Positions 45,720 to 58,600 are shown, counted from the first letter of the stretch. The stretch is DNA of 64,000 nt from Climacium dendroides (GCA_950106755.1 OX467082.1:23188001-23252000); one strand, 5' to 3'. Numbers and translations are program-made. Notes: generated by a model not told the origin, from the letters alone.

Positions 45720-45880
45720 AGTTATAAGCTCCGCGGTTGGTTGTAAGGGGTTGTTCATCTCATTGAAGCAGTCCGGGTTCGATTCCCATTGGGTTTGTAT
45801 GAGCTAGAGAGAAAAAACATGACTTGGTGCTACTAAGTGAGCTTTGCCGGCAGGAAAGTTGTAACAACCAACCAACCCCC
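45720..45880 (+). repeat. tRNA-like SINE candidate
   Basis: GTCCGGGTTCGATTCCCATT (about 45770) contains a good RNA polymerase III B box, GGTTCGATTCC. It is preceded by 50 bp of stem-like sequence (GCGGTTGGTTGT) and followed by a non-tRNA body that ends near GTAACAACCAACCAACCCC, the complement of the 5' part. The T stem pairs at only about three positions, so this is not a functional tRNA. A tRNA-derived SINE is the better reading. Confidence 0.45.
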
Positions 45881-45899
45881 TACCCAGAATGTGACAAGT

Positions 45900-46327
45900 G
45901 CTTTACATGTTAACCAAATAAATAGTGGATATATCCACTACATTTTTTTCTCCAATAGCAATGTAATTTCAAATAAAATATATTTAGTGATACACAAATA
46001 AGAAAATGAATTAAAAAATAGAGAAAATATAGCTCAAAAATAAAAAATATACATATATTAAAGATTATATTTAAATTCCATTGTTTTGTAAACACAAAAC
46101 ATACACTTGAAAACAATCATGCAGTATCAAACACTAAAATAGAATCAATCAACGGAAACCTATATCCTCTAAAAAAAACTGAAACGACTATCATCTATTA
46201 TAATATTAAGGGTCCAACACTTATGCAATGAAAAACAACTTCATATAAGATGTAGAAATAAAACAATACCCTCCATATGAATGTCATAGTTAAAATGCAT
46301 CCAATGTATGTACATGATTTCTCCATA
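45900..46327. other. AT-rich spacer
   Basis: A/T-dominated sequence downstream of the transposase gene on the minus strand. No feature seen. Confidence 0.5.
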
Positions 46328-49287
46328 TCATGTATATGAAGCCAAACTCTGGTTGATGATTTCGATTTGAACTGTAGGGATCTTGATTCTGCATTGGCGA
46401 GTTCCTCTTTTGTTTTGAGACTTCCATGCTGTAATTAAAGCGTTTGTTGTCTCCCACGCAGGTTCTTCGGTTTCATCAACCCTCCAAAGCAAACCTCTAT
46501 CACTATCCCATCTTTCATAGAAGTCTTGAACTTCTTGATTGCGTGATGTTGGCCGAAAGTATTGAATGTGCACACAGTTTGGTTTCTCGGGGTTAGAGTT
46601 TGGATCAGACAATGCTCTGGCAATCCAAACTGGTCTGCTGTCACCGTCTGCAGGGCGAACTGCAACAAAATACCCTTCGTATACATCTCGAGCCACCCTA
46701 AAGGATGGTTGTGGACGATCCCTCAAGGGCCCAACATAAGGCTCATCCTCTCCATGCTCTTCGAGATCTTCACCATCTTCGTCTAAATGGTCAGCTTCTG
46801 TCACTTGAATACGAGTAGTTGGCCAGAAACCATCTTTTAGAGCATTAGAAGTAGGAAGGGGCTCTTAAAGAGCTGCCTTTACACCACGCCAATAGCGCAC
46901 CACATTCTCATAGTGCCTACGATGTTCTCCACTCACGTCTGCTCTGCACAAGTCGTCCCAATAGTTTATGAATCTTGATAAACCTTTAACAATGTCATGG
47001 ACACCTTTCATTGGGTTGAGTGGTACTAGCAAAGGTACACCACGTGGCCACAGACTCTGTCCTTCATCGTCTTCTTTCCACAACTTAATGGCTTGACCAT
47101 GCCTGCCTAACCAATTTTCATCCGTGCACTTCAATTTGTACTTCATGTTTGGGCATCCAACAAAGTCTAGGTAGAACTTCACTTGTTGCGGTCTTGTGTG
47201 TCCCACAAGGATTTCATCACCATCCATCCATTTTCCTACAATGAAACGCTTGAAATCAGGCACCTCCTCTATGAGGTGAGGGATAGTAGGAATAGACTCA
47301 ACATCCATGAATGACTTCATGAGCGCCGGGATTGTTGGGAAGTTCTCCTTCTTCAACAGCATGCTCCATCTTCCAAACAATGCGTCAATGTCGTCGTGTG
47401 TGTGACCAACAATCATAAAGTTGACATACACTTCTCTGAAGATCTTGTTAGCAACAAGTAGAGACTAGAAACAGAAAACATATCTATTCTTGTTGTCGCC
47501 GGTGGCATTGTTCATTTGCACATTCAAAATAGGAGGCAAAGGCACTGCTGGAACTGCATTCATTGGAGGTGGTGGCAATGACGCGTCGCACATTTCTTTA
47601 CCTTGCAGCACTGCCCTGAACAAATTTGAAGACCCTGACCCAAAAAATAATTGCCGAGAAGAAGACTTCGATGGCAATTCTAGATCCCGCAACAACTTTG
47701 CCATAGAACCAACTGTATAGTTTGAATCGTGTATAAAGAGATCCAAACCATAATGTGCGTAACGCACATCTCCATGACCATGAGCAATCTGAATGCCAGT
47801 GACAGACACAGACAATTTCATAAGGCCATCAAGCTCTTACTCCTGTGGGAAAAGACTGGAGAAGCAGTCTTTGCATGATCCATCTTGTCGTGCATAACTG
47901 TGAGGCATTCGTGTGGAAAAGCTACTGAACGGTGACGATTTACATAATACAACTCCCGATGAGCTCGAGCAATCTCATTGTGCCTATCCAACTTCCGAGA
48001 ATACTTCAATTCATTGTGAGACCCACTTATAGCACCCTTCTTGAGGTCTTGCAATTTGTCACACGTGCCACATCGCGCAAAATTGTCTCCAGGCTTCTTC
48101 ACCTCATACTCAGGGAACTTACAGCACCTAATCTTACTCAAGTTCGAAGCTGACACCTCACTCAGTCCAAAAACAGCATTGATATCATTGAGTTCTTTCA
48201 TCTTACCCTTCCACTAGAAGGTGGAAGGTAGGATCTTGGCCACAACTTTCTCTCCTGACTTCAGGGTCTTCGTACGATGAGGCATGTGATCTGCCTCTTT
48301 CTCTAGAATGCACTTCAATGTTGCTATAGCTTGTTGAGTGTGTTTCCTCGGTTTCACCGTTTCCTTATTGCCATGGTCTTTTGCTTCTCGACCACGCCTC
48401 ATGTACAATTGGTAGCGATAGAATGTGGCCTCAGGAACCCCAGCTATATGCATCCACGCTCGCATACATACCGGTGTATTGTCAATTGACACCATTCGTC
48501 TACCACGCTCGTCAACATGCACCTGCCTATGCACATCCATTTTCATGTAGGTTCTGTGTTTGAACGTGGAGTTGCGATACATGCGTTCACGAAAGGCTCG
48601 AATCTTATCCCTAGGAAATGGCTGAACACAGTTGCGACTACAACATATTTTAGTAGACACTGCATGGATGGAATCTTGAATAAGTAGCTCCTTCGATTTC
48701 AAATTTGTTTCACGGGGCGCATTTCGGACCATACTTGTGTATGGTCTCGAAGACGTCGAAGAGGGCGGATTTAAGAGAGCCTGTTGGAGACAATTGAATT
48801 TGTCCCTAGCCTCATGGTCTCCAAGGCTAGCTCCACGACAGTAGACAAGATGAATAGGCCAAGCCAACAATGAGCACACTTATTCCTGTGGTAGGTCTTC
48901 TTCGCTATGTGTTTTGGAGATGTGGATCGCCACGTGGGTGTCACCAAGAGGGCCATTGGCACCCAAAACGAGGTCAGAGTTCACACTATGACAGACACCT
49001 TCAGCCATAAGCACTCCAGCCTCATTGTACAAGGTGACAACTCGAGTATTCCAAAGCCGACGCGGTAGACCTTCGCATTCCGGAACCCCAACATTCATTG
49101 TTGCGACATTCTGAAATTCGTCTTCTGAAGATGCTATGAAATCCTCTTCATCATGTCTGAATTCACTAGATTCAGAACCCGATGACATGTCCATGTCATC
49201 AGGGTCATCTATAGTATCCATGGATACCTGTAAAAATGCAATGTGAAATAGGGTAAGTGAATTGCAGCATAGATCATGCAATTTCAT
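46328..49287 (-). pseudogene. Decayed DDE-like transposase with GHTHDDID motif (DUF7869-like)
   Basis: Minus-strand frames join into one protein: 49287-48880 (acidic start), 48879-48214 (basic, IHAVSTKICCSRNC...), 48201-47818 (Cys-x2-Cys FARCGTCDKLQ; TVMHDKMDHAKTA), 47821-47465 (HYGLDLFIHDSNYTVGSMAK; QMNNATGDNKNRY), 47431-46865 (NFMIVGHTHDDIDALFGRWS), 46804-46328. The acidic positions in MHDKMD, QM(D/N)NATGDNKN and GHTHDDID are the expected RNase H-like triad; the second is Asn here. Similar proteins are widespread in green-lineage and animal genomes as transposase-derived DUF7869 proteins. Lesions: TAA 48880, TAG 48214, a 1-nt deletion near 47834, TAG 47465, TAA 46865. The true stop is TGA. 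The 21-bp palindromes begin right upstream. Confidence 0.6.
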
Positions 49288-49289
49288 TC

Positions 49290-50165
49290 ATGTTCAGGTC
49301 GACCCGACCTGAATGACCAAATGTTATAGGTACATCTATGACACCAACGAAGTTATTCTGTGAAGTCTAGGTTTCAACTGCAATTGACATCATTCATTAA
49401 AATTTCTTATAAATTCAGATATATGTAAACTCTGTTTTCAGGTCGAATCGACCTAAAGTGTCTGAACCCTGGCCTTGTATAATTTTTGTTAGCGGAAAAT
49501 ATAAATGTAAAAAGACTGAGTACAATCCTGAACTTCAGGTCGAATCGACCTGAAATGTCCTTTGTATTCTGAGATAATGAACTCATCTTCATCTGTTCAA
49601 TTGTACAGGGAATTCCCAATTTTATTCCTTTATAAATCTCGAACTTCTCGAACTGAAGTCTGGGATAAGAGTACCCACACTTCAGGTCGAACCGACCTGA
49701 AATGAGGACTTGCAGTGAGCCGAATCATATCTGCACACTATTATCATTACGTACAGAATTCTTGGTGATTGAATCTGTGAATATCGAGAATTTCAGCAGG
49801 ACATCTACGAGATTTTCACTTGAATGAAATTACAATTATAGATACGGTTTAGGTCGACTCGATTTGAATTGCCATGTATACCATTTCAGAAATGATATTC
49901 AATGACAGAACAATTCAATCTACCTAGGATACGTTTTACATTACTTCAATTACTATCATATGTGTCAATTCAGGTCGACTCGACCTGAATTGCATGAACG
50001 AATGACTAATGTAGACAATCTCACATTCAGGTTGACTCGACCTAAATTGCATGAACGAATGACTAATGTAGACAATCTCACATTCAGGTCGACTCGACCT
50101 AAAGTGCATTAAAATTACTCATGTACCGTTGTTCGTATTCAAGTCGACTCGACCTAAACAGTTCC
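49290..50165. repeat. Upstream cluster of 21-bp palindromes
   Basis: Nine copies of TTCAGGTCG-NNN-CGACCTGAA or close variants lie at about 49295, 49437, 49533, 49681, 49848, 49970, 50025, 50086 and 50139. The centres are ACC, AAT, AAT, AAC and then ACT. 49995-50100 also contains a ~60-bp direct duplication (GCATGAACGAATGACTAATG). The cluster starts directly before the transposase on the minus strand, in the same relative place as the array before locus A. Confidence 0.85.
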
Positions 50166-51084
50166 GGATTTCTTGGACATTGTGTTTCCAGTCTCGTAGT
50201 AACCGTGATCTCGTGTTCCGGGTTTCCCGGCGAGATAATCGGGCACTGCACTCTCAGAATTCGGCAACTCAGATGTCGAGAACTGAACATTGAATGAAGA
50301 CCTTGTCACTAAAAATTGAGGAAGCCCAGAACTCATAATCGTGCAACTCGATTTTTAGTAATAAACGTTGGAAACACACGCACTCTGCCAACTTCAGCAA
50401 CGAGGAACTCGACAATAGATGGCAGCGCTAAAAGAAACATTATACACATTCAGAAAACTACTATGTGCTTACAAAGTAACTATGTCCAATCCATTGAATG
50501 AAAATGTTTGAAAATGCTAAAGGCTTCTAACCTAAGGACATACGGAAGGCAACAAGCGCGTTCACCGAGATCCTCGAAGCGCAATACTCCGACACTCTAG
50601 ATAGTACAAGTACAGAAGTTGATAGAGGCCAGTAATGACATGAGAGAAGTGAAATCTCGCATGAACGTCCGTGTATTCGCGACGGAGAAGGAGAGTACCC
50701 TAATGCGCGCGGACACAACGACATTCAAAACAATTTTGGCGGCAATGTGTAAGCGCGAATGCGAAGGCGGGAGCTGTAGGACGGAATTTGAAAATCCCAA
50801 ACTCCTTCCGCAAATTCCTTTGTTTTTTTATTCCCGCCTACACTGTTCATGACAGAAATAGACACTGACAGCTATTAAGTACCTATGAGGTTGCTTTCTT
50901 GCACCATTAAGCACTAATTTCTAGATTCTATTTGTAACAAAATCTAGGCAAGAAGTCTTCATTGTCTTTTTTTCTTTTGCAATTTCTGGAAGTCAATTTG
51001 ATTTTGCTGAAGTTAGGGTCTGTTTGTAAATTTAGACAAACACAACCTTTTGCACCACCCAAGTGTTTGCATGTGATTTTATCA
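50166..51084. other. Spacer without a supported gene
   Basis: A GC-richer patch at 50530-50830 has short frames on both strands, but none has a motif. The remainder is AT-rich. Confidence 0.4.
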
Positions 51085-51215
51085 ATAAGGGTTTTACAGT
51101 TTAGGGTTTAGGGTCTTTAGGGTTTAGGGTTTAGGGTTTTCAGGGTTTAGGATCTTTAGGGTTTAGGGTCTCTACAGTTTAGAGTCTCTAGGGTTTAGGG
51201 TCTCGGGTTCAGGTA
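51085..51215. repeat. Interstitial telomere-like TTTAGGG tract
   Basis: About ten TTTAGGG units are mixed with GTCTTTAGGG and GTCTCTAGGG variants. Degenerate and internal. Confidence 0.85.
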
Positions 51216-51359
51216 TTTTTGTAGATTAATAAATCATTTCATATCATGATTTTGAAATATTGAACAAATATTTAATTTAGAAGTGAATTCAAGGTTTTAG
51301 TACATACTAAGGAATTATACTGCATGCACTTTCAAATTCTTTTTATAATGTTTGCAATA

Positions 51360-52740
51360 TTAATTTTTCCATGAATCCGAATTATTTCGCTGAGGTTTGC
51401 AACTTCTGTGTTATTTTTTCGGACATGCTTCCACGTCAAACTGATACAAAATAATGGTTTGGTTTGTATTAATTACAACATCAAGACTACAGTATTTTTT
51501 TGGAAACTCATTTGAAAAAGTGTGGGGAAGCAATAGGGTTGTCTTAAAATTAAGTTTTTCCATGAATCCTAATTATTTTGAACATTTGCAACTTCTGTGT
51601 TACGATTCTTGACATACTTGCACGTCAAACCAGTATAATTTATTGGTTTGGGTTCTATTAAATACAGCATGATTTGTAGAGTATTTGTTTTGAAATCCAT
51701 TTCAAATAAAAAAGGCAGCGTAGGAAAGCAATAGGGTTATCTTAAAATTAAGTTTTTCCATGAATCCTAATTATTTTGAACATTTGCAACTTGTGTGTTA
51801 CGATTCTTGACATGCTTGCACGTCAAACCAATATAATTTATTGGTTTGGATTCTATTAAATACAGCATGATTTGTAGAGTATTTGTTTTGAAATCCATTT
51901 CAAATGAAGAAGGCAGTGTAGGAAAGCAATAGGGTTATCTTAAAATTAAGTTTTTCCATGAATCCTAATTATTTTGAACATTTGCAACTTGTGTGTTACA
52001 TTTCTTGACATGCTTGAACGTCAAACCAATATAATCTATTGGTTTGGGTTCTATTTAATACAACATGATTTTTAGAGTATTTGTTTTAAAAATCCATTTC
52101 AAATGAAGAAGGCAGCGTAGGAAAGCAATAGGGTTGTCTTAAAATTAAGTTTTTCCATGAATCCTAATTATTTTGAACATTTGCAACTTGTGTGTTACGA
52201 TTCTTGACATGCTTGCACGTCAAACCAATATAATTTATTGGTTTGGGTTTTATTAAATACAACATGATTTGTAGAGTATTTGTTTTGAAATCCATTTCAA
52301 GTGAAGAAGGCAACGTAGGAAAGCAATAGGGTTATCTTAAAATTAAGTTTTTCCATGAATCCTAATTATTTTGAACATTTGCAACTTGTGTGTTACGATT
52401 CTTGACATGCTCGCACGTCAAACCAATATAATTTATTGGTTTGGGTTCTATTAAATACAACATGATTTGTAGAGTATTTGTTTTAAAAATCCATTTCAAA
52501 TGAAGAAGGCAGCGTAGGAAAGCAATAGGGTTGTCTTAAAATTAAGTTTTTCCATGAATCCTAATTATTTTGAACATTTGCAACTTGTGACTGTGTTACG
52601 ATTTTTGACATGCTTGCACGTCAAACCGATATAATTTATTGGTTTGGGTTTTATTAAATACAGCATGATTTGTAGAGTATTTGTTTTGAAATCCATTTCA
52701 ATTGAAGAAGTGTAGGAAAGCAATACGGTTCTTTTAAAAT
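51360..52740. repeat. Satellite array, about 198-bp unit, about seven copies
   Basis: GCAATAGGGTT recurs near 51530, 51728, 51926, 52125, 52323, 52522 and 52720. Every unit contains AAGTTTTTCCATGAATCCTA, ACATTTGCAACTTGTGTGTT, CACGTCAAACC and a TTGTAGAGTATTTGTTTT segment. The first unit (from 51360) is diverged and the inner ones are nearly identical, a pattern expected from unequal exchange. Confidence 0.92.
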
Positions 52741-53560
52741 AATTTTACCCTAAAATCCTACCCGATGAATTCATCCTCAAAATTTCAGTAGAATTTTTAT
52801 GTATTAGATAAAATGCAGAGCAAGGAATGGGTTGGCGCTAACCCTTGCTATGCTATCCATTCATCATTAGAATTTTATAAGAATTGTTGTGTAAAACTTT
52901 CAAATAAATCTTCAAATAAAAATCTCAAAAAATTTCTGAAGAACTTAATTCTTTTGGAATCCAAAATCACTTCAATTGAATGAATTTCTCAAAATTATTT
53001 AGTAGTAGCAATAGAAGATTGAAATCATGAAAACTCACAACTCACAATAGAACAAAATCATAGAAATGCAAAGAAGTGTAAAGCCAAGAGAAGCAATGGA
53101 TTTGCCTTCTCTATAATATCATCATATGGATCCTCTCTAATATCACCTTAATTGCAACAACTATATTATTTCTATAATATCACCCTTTGTAAAAAGTGAT
53201 ATTATAGAAGTGGTTGCAAACAGCTACTCTATTTCTATGATATCACATTGTGTAAAAATACAATTTCTATGTATGCATGATTGACAATATTTTTACATAA
53301 TATTTAAAATAATTATTTTACAGACTTATTGAAATCATTATCATGCAATCTATTCAAATATATCAAATTTTTACTAATATGTAATACAATGAATGCGTAG
53401 CATAGCAAGCATGAGCCCCTAGTATTAATGATAGCATTTGTGATATTATAGAGAGACTTATGATTTTAGTAGTATGATAAACAAACCAAATTTTGGAAAA
53501 AGGGTATCTATTATTATGTGAGGCTACAAAAAGGGACATATCACGGTCCAAGTACTTGGG
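52741..53560. other. AT-rich stretch
   Basis: No gene. TCTATAATATCAC-type motifs recur at 53110-53240 without a regular period. Confidence 0.5.
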
Positions 53561-53864
53561 ACGGGTATTGAAGATGGTCGGGTATCAAAGCCGGGTATTG
53601 AAGAAGGCCGGGTACCTAAAACCACCTGGAAGAACCAAGTACCTAGACCGCCGGGTATTTGCTTGCAGAGGTCTAGAAACCAAGGGTTTGGTGTCCGCGC
53701 ATTTTCGTGTCCGTTGTTTTGTCGTGCACCTCTGTTGTTCCCTCTGTTGTTTCCTCTGCTGTTCTCTCGTGCATTCCACTGTTCTTTGGACGCATTTTTG
53801 TTGCATCTTTGTTGTTTGTGCATTTCGCACTTGCCGGCAGTGGACACACATTTTTTTTAGCACA

Positions 53865-54052
53865 GGCGTCGTGAAGAAGAGGACCTTGTTTTCCGCATTG
53901 TGTGTGACTTTGGAGTTCGATTCAATTGGGGGGACTTGAAGCTGTGAAGAAGCGAACCTCAAGGCGGGCGTCGTGAAGAAGCGGACCTTGAGCATTGTTT
54001 TCTGTGTGATTATGGAATTCCATTCGATCGGGGGGACTTGAAGCTGCTGGCT
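53865..54052. repeat. Duplicated block of about 83 bp
   Basis: Both copies run from GGCGTCGTGAAGAAG-GGACCTTG to GGGGGGACTTGAAGCTG. They are separated by about 20 bp and have small internal differences. Open frames crossing them are incidental. Confidence 0.75.
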
Positions 54053-54479
54053 GGTGTTGTGTGTTTGCATCTGAACGAGGTGCAGCTTGATCTCAAGGAC
54101 GTGCATCTTGAAGCAGGGTTTGGAGTTTGAGGTAAAAATCTGACTCAATTCATCATTGTTGTGTTAGTGCAATGGTTCTCTTGAGGCGTGTTTAAGGATT
54201 TAGGTCTGTCAGTTCTGTTCAGGCGTGTTTAAGGGTTTAGGTCTGTTTAAGGGTTCTCTTGGGTCTTTTCTCAATTCCTCCAAGATTGGAGTCTCTGTTC
54301 CTCTTAGGGTACTGATTTGAAAGTGGCACTTCTGCTTCTTTGGACACTTCGGGTTTGGGATTGGTTTTTTTGCTTTGTATTTGCTTTGTGTTGGGAATAC
54401 TGTTCAATCCACCCTTTGAAGTCTTGAATTCAAAATAATGGAGGAGGTACTTTCACGACATTTCATGATTTGTATGCAT

Positions 54480-54615
54480 AAGATGATATTTCTACATTGT
54501 ATGAGATGCAAGCTGTGTGCATTTCTAAGATGCAAGCTGCGTGCATTTCTACAAGATGCATTTCTGCAAGCTGCATGCATTTTTGCAAGCTGCGTGCATT
54601 TCTACAAATGCATGT
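54480..54615. repeat. GCAAGCTGCRTGCATTTCT minisatellite
   Basis: About five imperfect units of 19-25 bp alternate with ACAAGATGCA variants. Confidence 0.7.
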
Positions 54616-54728
54616 CTGAGTTTCTACATTGTTGGATTCAGCTACTTGTGTGAATCCTCATTGTACTTGTGTGGGGATTGTATTGTGCCAGAGCACTTTG
54701 CCGAGGTTCTCAAGCGCAAGGTTGTGTA

Positions 54729-55233
54729 ACCTTATTCTACTTCCAAGAATAAGTACTGGTGGATAAGCTACAACAACAACAACGAGGTTAGTATCTAGAA
54801 CTTCATTGTTTGTTTTTCCTTGCTCACATGTGGTTGCACAATTTATTCTAGAAAATGAGCTTCTGGAGATAAGAGTTGTGTATTCTGTTGGGTGGTATTT
54901 GCTCCCAACAGATTGGATCTTTATTTGTAATTGTTGGAAGGAATGTGGTTGCTTGAAATATGTTTGCAGTTTGTTTCTTGGCATTTGGCTTGCAATGTAA
55001 GTTTTTTAAAATTGGTTTGTTTTTTGCATTTCAGATTGACAATTGTAGCACTGGAGTTACAAGATTGTGGAGTCCATAATGAGTATGTACACTGAAAGTA
55101 GGAGCTAAATTGAGGCTGAAGTTGTATAGCGTTTGCTTGTAGAAACTCAGGTATGTATTAATTTCAATTCTCTTGCACCATCTCAGCTTTGAATAGTGAT
55201 TTCTGTGATTGTTGTAAAGCTAGCTGCAATGTC
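54729..55233. repeat. Direct repeat, right copy, interrupted by element D
   Basis: Matches 1-507 at offset 54728 until the shared GCAATGTC, then switches at 55234 to CAGGGTTGCTA, the end of element D. The continuation of the repeat was not found elsewhere in the window, so the far end of element D lies beyond 64000 or has been lost. Confidence 0.85.
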
Positions 55234-55454
55234 CAGGGTTGCTAGCGTGTGAGCCTGTGAGCGTGAGAGCGGGAACTTTTTTGCTGGAAATTCAGATGAA
55301 GGACCTATGACCGTGGATCTTATGATTGTTCATTTTTATAATTTTGAAGACAAAATCTTTCTGGATTGTTTAGGAAAAATGGTTAATAATTCAACCCAAA
55401 TAAACCCAAACAATTGTACATGAATTATTACATATAAGTGGTTTACGGTATAAA

Positions 55455-55535
55455 GGTTTAGGGTTTAGGATATGTAGTGGTAACTTATTCTATACATGTG
55501 TTTAATGGTATTGAATGTTTAGGGTTTAGGGTTCA
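55455..55535. repeat. Small TTTAGGG cluster inside element D
   Basis: GGTTTAGGGTTTAGGATATG and GTTTAGGGTTTAGGGTT are separated by about 50 bp. Confidence 0.6.
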
Positions 55536-55660
55536 CTCCAAGATAAAATTTAAAAATAACAATGTGTACAATGAATGTAACCATAAAACACACAAATCCA
55601 CTCATATGAAAAAAGAAATACAAGAAACTATAACTCACAAGACATGTCTACCTTGTGAAT

Positions 55661-58600
55661 CTAGGCAACAGAGGATTCGATTGCAGAATCATTGTTAGTA
55701 GAAGAATTAGAAGTCTCTCTACCTTCCGATGCACTTACATCTAAATACTCTAACACATTTAAAGCATAAGTGTCTTGACGCTTCTTTGGTTTAGAACCAC
55801 CAAACTCTATAAATGCCGAGGCCATCTGCTCTGCATACACTGGCAAATGAAAAGACTTTTCCGGAGTCAAAACAAGTCTTCTTTTGCGCAATGTTGCATC
55901 GTGGAATGTCACTTTTTGTTGTCTGCAAAATCAAATTAAAATATGTTAAAATCATGAACACAAGCAACAAAATATTCACATTGAATGCACACCTCTGAAA
56001 ACTTACTTACTAGTGTTTTGATTCCAAGCAAAACTAAAGACCTCCACCTCCATTGCATCAGGATCTTTAATATTGTCATCCTCTTCCTCTTCTTCTTCTT
56101 CTTCTTCTGTCGTCTCTTCCTCCTCAATCATCCTCTTCATAGGCAGCAAGATCGCGTTGAAAATGGCTTCATCCTTCTCCAAAGCTACAACATGTCGACC
56201 CGTCCCTCGACATGCCGTAATTGATGCACCTAACAATAAACACATGCAATTCATTAGCAAAATTGGAGATTCAGAATTTTATAAATGAAAAGAATTCCAC
56301 TTGAGCTTAACCTTACCAGTTGCTCCTGTATTATCGAAGACAATGTCTCCTTCGCTTGTTGTTCCTTCAATGATGAATTGAAGAAGCCTTGCGTCTTTCT
56401 CACGAGGACCCCGCCATAGTACGCTTCCATTCATCAACATACTGTCAATGGTGGAATAGTTGATCAACGTATCGTCACGTTCAAAATCTACTTTGGCCTT
56501 CTTCATTGCTTCAGTCAACTTGAACTTGAACTAAGACTTCCGTCTCTTGTCAAGCTTCTTCACCAACAATGAGATTCCGAACTTCATTGTCTGCAAGTCC
56601 AAAATTCAATTAAGCATTTATAATACATAATGCAATCAATCCCAAGCACAAAAATAAAACAACCACTAAATTGCAAGACATCCATACCGTGTTTGTCGGA
56701 TTGAGGCCTGAAGTCAAGTGCATGCGATTGATTCCCAACCACTCTTTCAACTTTAAGAATGGATATGCCTGAGTCAAACCAACCACCACGCCCCTTGCCT
56801 TTGCACTTCAGGAATGAAAAATGACAAAACAACTATTGTCTTGCAAATGTTTCGTTGCAAATAAAATTGCCTGTTCAATCTCTTTGAACTCTTTATCATG
56901 GTTCCATTCGGGCACATGGTTTTCTGGTACAGACACTCCTGGAACAGGGAGGTTTTCTTGAAGGTCAAACAAAATGAGATCAACTCCAGCCTTTTTGCTC
57001 ATCTCGCCATTGAACATGCGAGTCTTGCCGTCAGCCACCTGCATACAAAATATCTATAAATGATTCCAAGAATTCAAAATAACAAGTTCATGCAATATGT
57101 TGATATTGTGACATGGCAAAAACTCAAATATAAAATACACACCTTCACCAAGAACTCCATAACTTCCCCATAGCATGATCCATTTCCCTTGCCTTCATTT
57201 TCCATCACATCAATGATAGAGTTGTTGAGAATCAACTCCTCTGTGTTCACCTCCTCGTCATCTCCAATAACAATCACTTGGGTGCCTTGTGTGACCATCT
57301 CTTCAGTGAGCTCTTGCAAGACCGCCTTCCTCTTCACGCCACTACGTATTCCAGACTCCATTTGCGATCCTTGGTCCACTGTACAAGATCCAGGCACTTG
57401 ATCTCTACCCTCCACCTTCTTCTTCCCTTTACCTTTATGCTTCCCTTCCTTCTCTACCTCCTTCTCCTTCTCAGCCAACTTTGCTAAACGCTCTGCTCCT
57501 TTCTTCTCCTTGTTAGCCTTCATGTCATTTTCTTTTTTTTTCTTCTTCTCATCTGCAATTGTTCTACGTAAAATAGCTTTCTTCTTTTGGGCATCGGGAA
57601 GGTCCGCAAATTCGGGCACCTCTAAATCAATCACCTCAAGTTCGTCAAATGATTTGCGCAATGTAACTTCTGAAGAGTGGGTGTACTCCAGTGGGCACTC
57701 CAAGTACCATCCGCCACCAACCAAATTAGCTGTTGTAAACGTCCGGAGCTGAGTGGGTGAAAACATGCACTCTTTTGAACTCCGATCCACCCAAGACATA
57801 AGGAAAGGAGGTAGAGAGCCTTGTAAAATAGCGCCTTTAGAAACAAGCTCGAGGGTGAAGTACCTAGAACATGAGCACAATCATAAGCCAATGTTTGAAA
57901 AGATAGTAGCCTATATAATTTTTAGAATATTAGGTCTTGTATTTTATCAACTTCAACACTCATAAATGTTCAAAGAACTCAATTTAACATGAAATGAATT
58001 CCTTCCAAGATTACATTGAACTATGCTTCACCAAAAGGTGGGGTACTAGAAGGGAGCCAAAACACCCCCGTCGGATCCAAAGGAGGTATTCATGGTCCCT
58101 TTTGATACTCCAATTTTTTAATTTTTTAAATTTTTAGTCGGAAAAATGAACAATTTTCATTCATAAGGAGAAATACAACATAGAACCAAAGGAAAAGGTC
58201 CCTAGAAAACTTTTATTAACTTTTTTTAAATGAACATCTACAAGAAAAAATGAACATAAGGTAAATTCCAATTGCTAGTTTCAAGGATCAAAAAATATTG
58301 TCTCTTTATTATTTTCTATTCATTTGCCTAAAAGTAATTTATAAAAAAGAAATAAACATCTTGACATAAGTAACCATTCAGAAATGATCCAAACTTATTA
58401 TTCATCTACCATATCATTTTCAAAAAAAAATAATAAGTTCTCTTAGAAAACAAAAAATGGGGGTACTGGCAGGGAGCCCTTGTACCCCCTTCGGATCTGA
58501 CAAGGGTAGGAAGGCTCCATCCCAGTACTCCTACTTTTGGATTCCCAAGAGATTTAAAGAAAAATTATCAAAATTGAAAAATAATTTTTTAATTTTTATT

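Noticed and set aside
45765..45790. Functional tRNA gene
   Set aside because: The T stem is mostly unpaired and no acceptor stem or anticodon arm can be drawn.
53493..54148. Overlapping ORFs on both strands (148 and 187 residues)
   Set aside because: They cross a duplicated block, have Cys- or Gln-rich low-complexity sequence and lack motifs or splice context.
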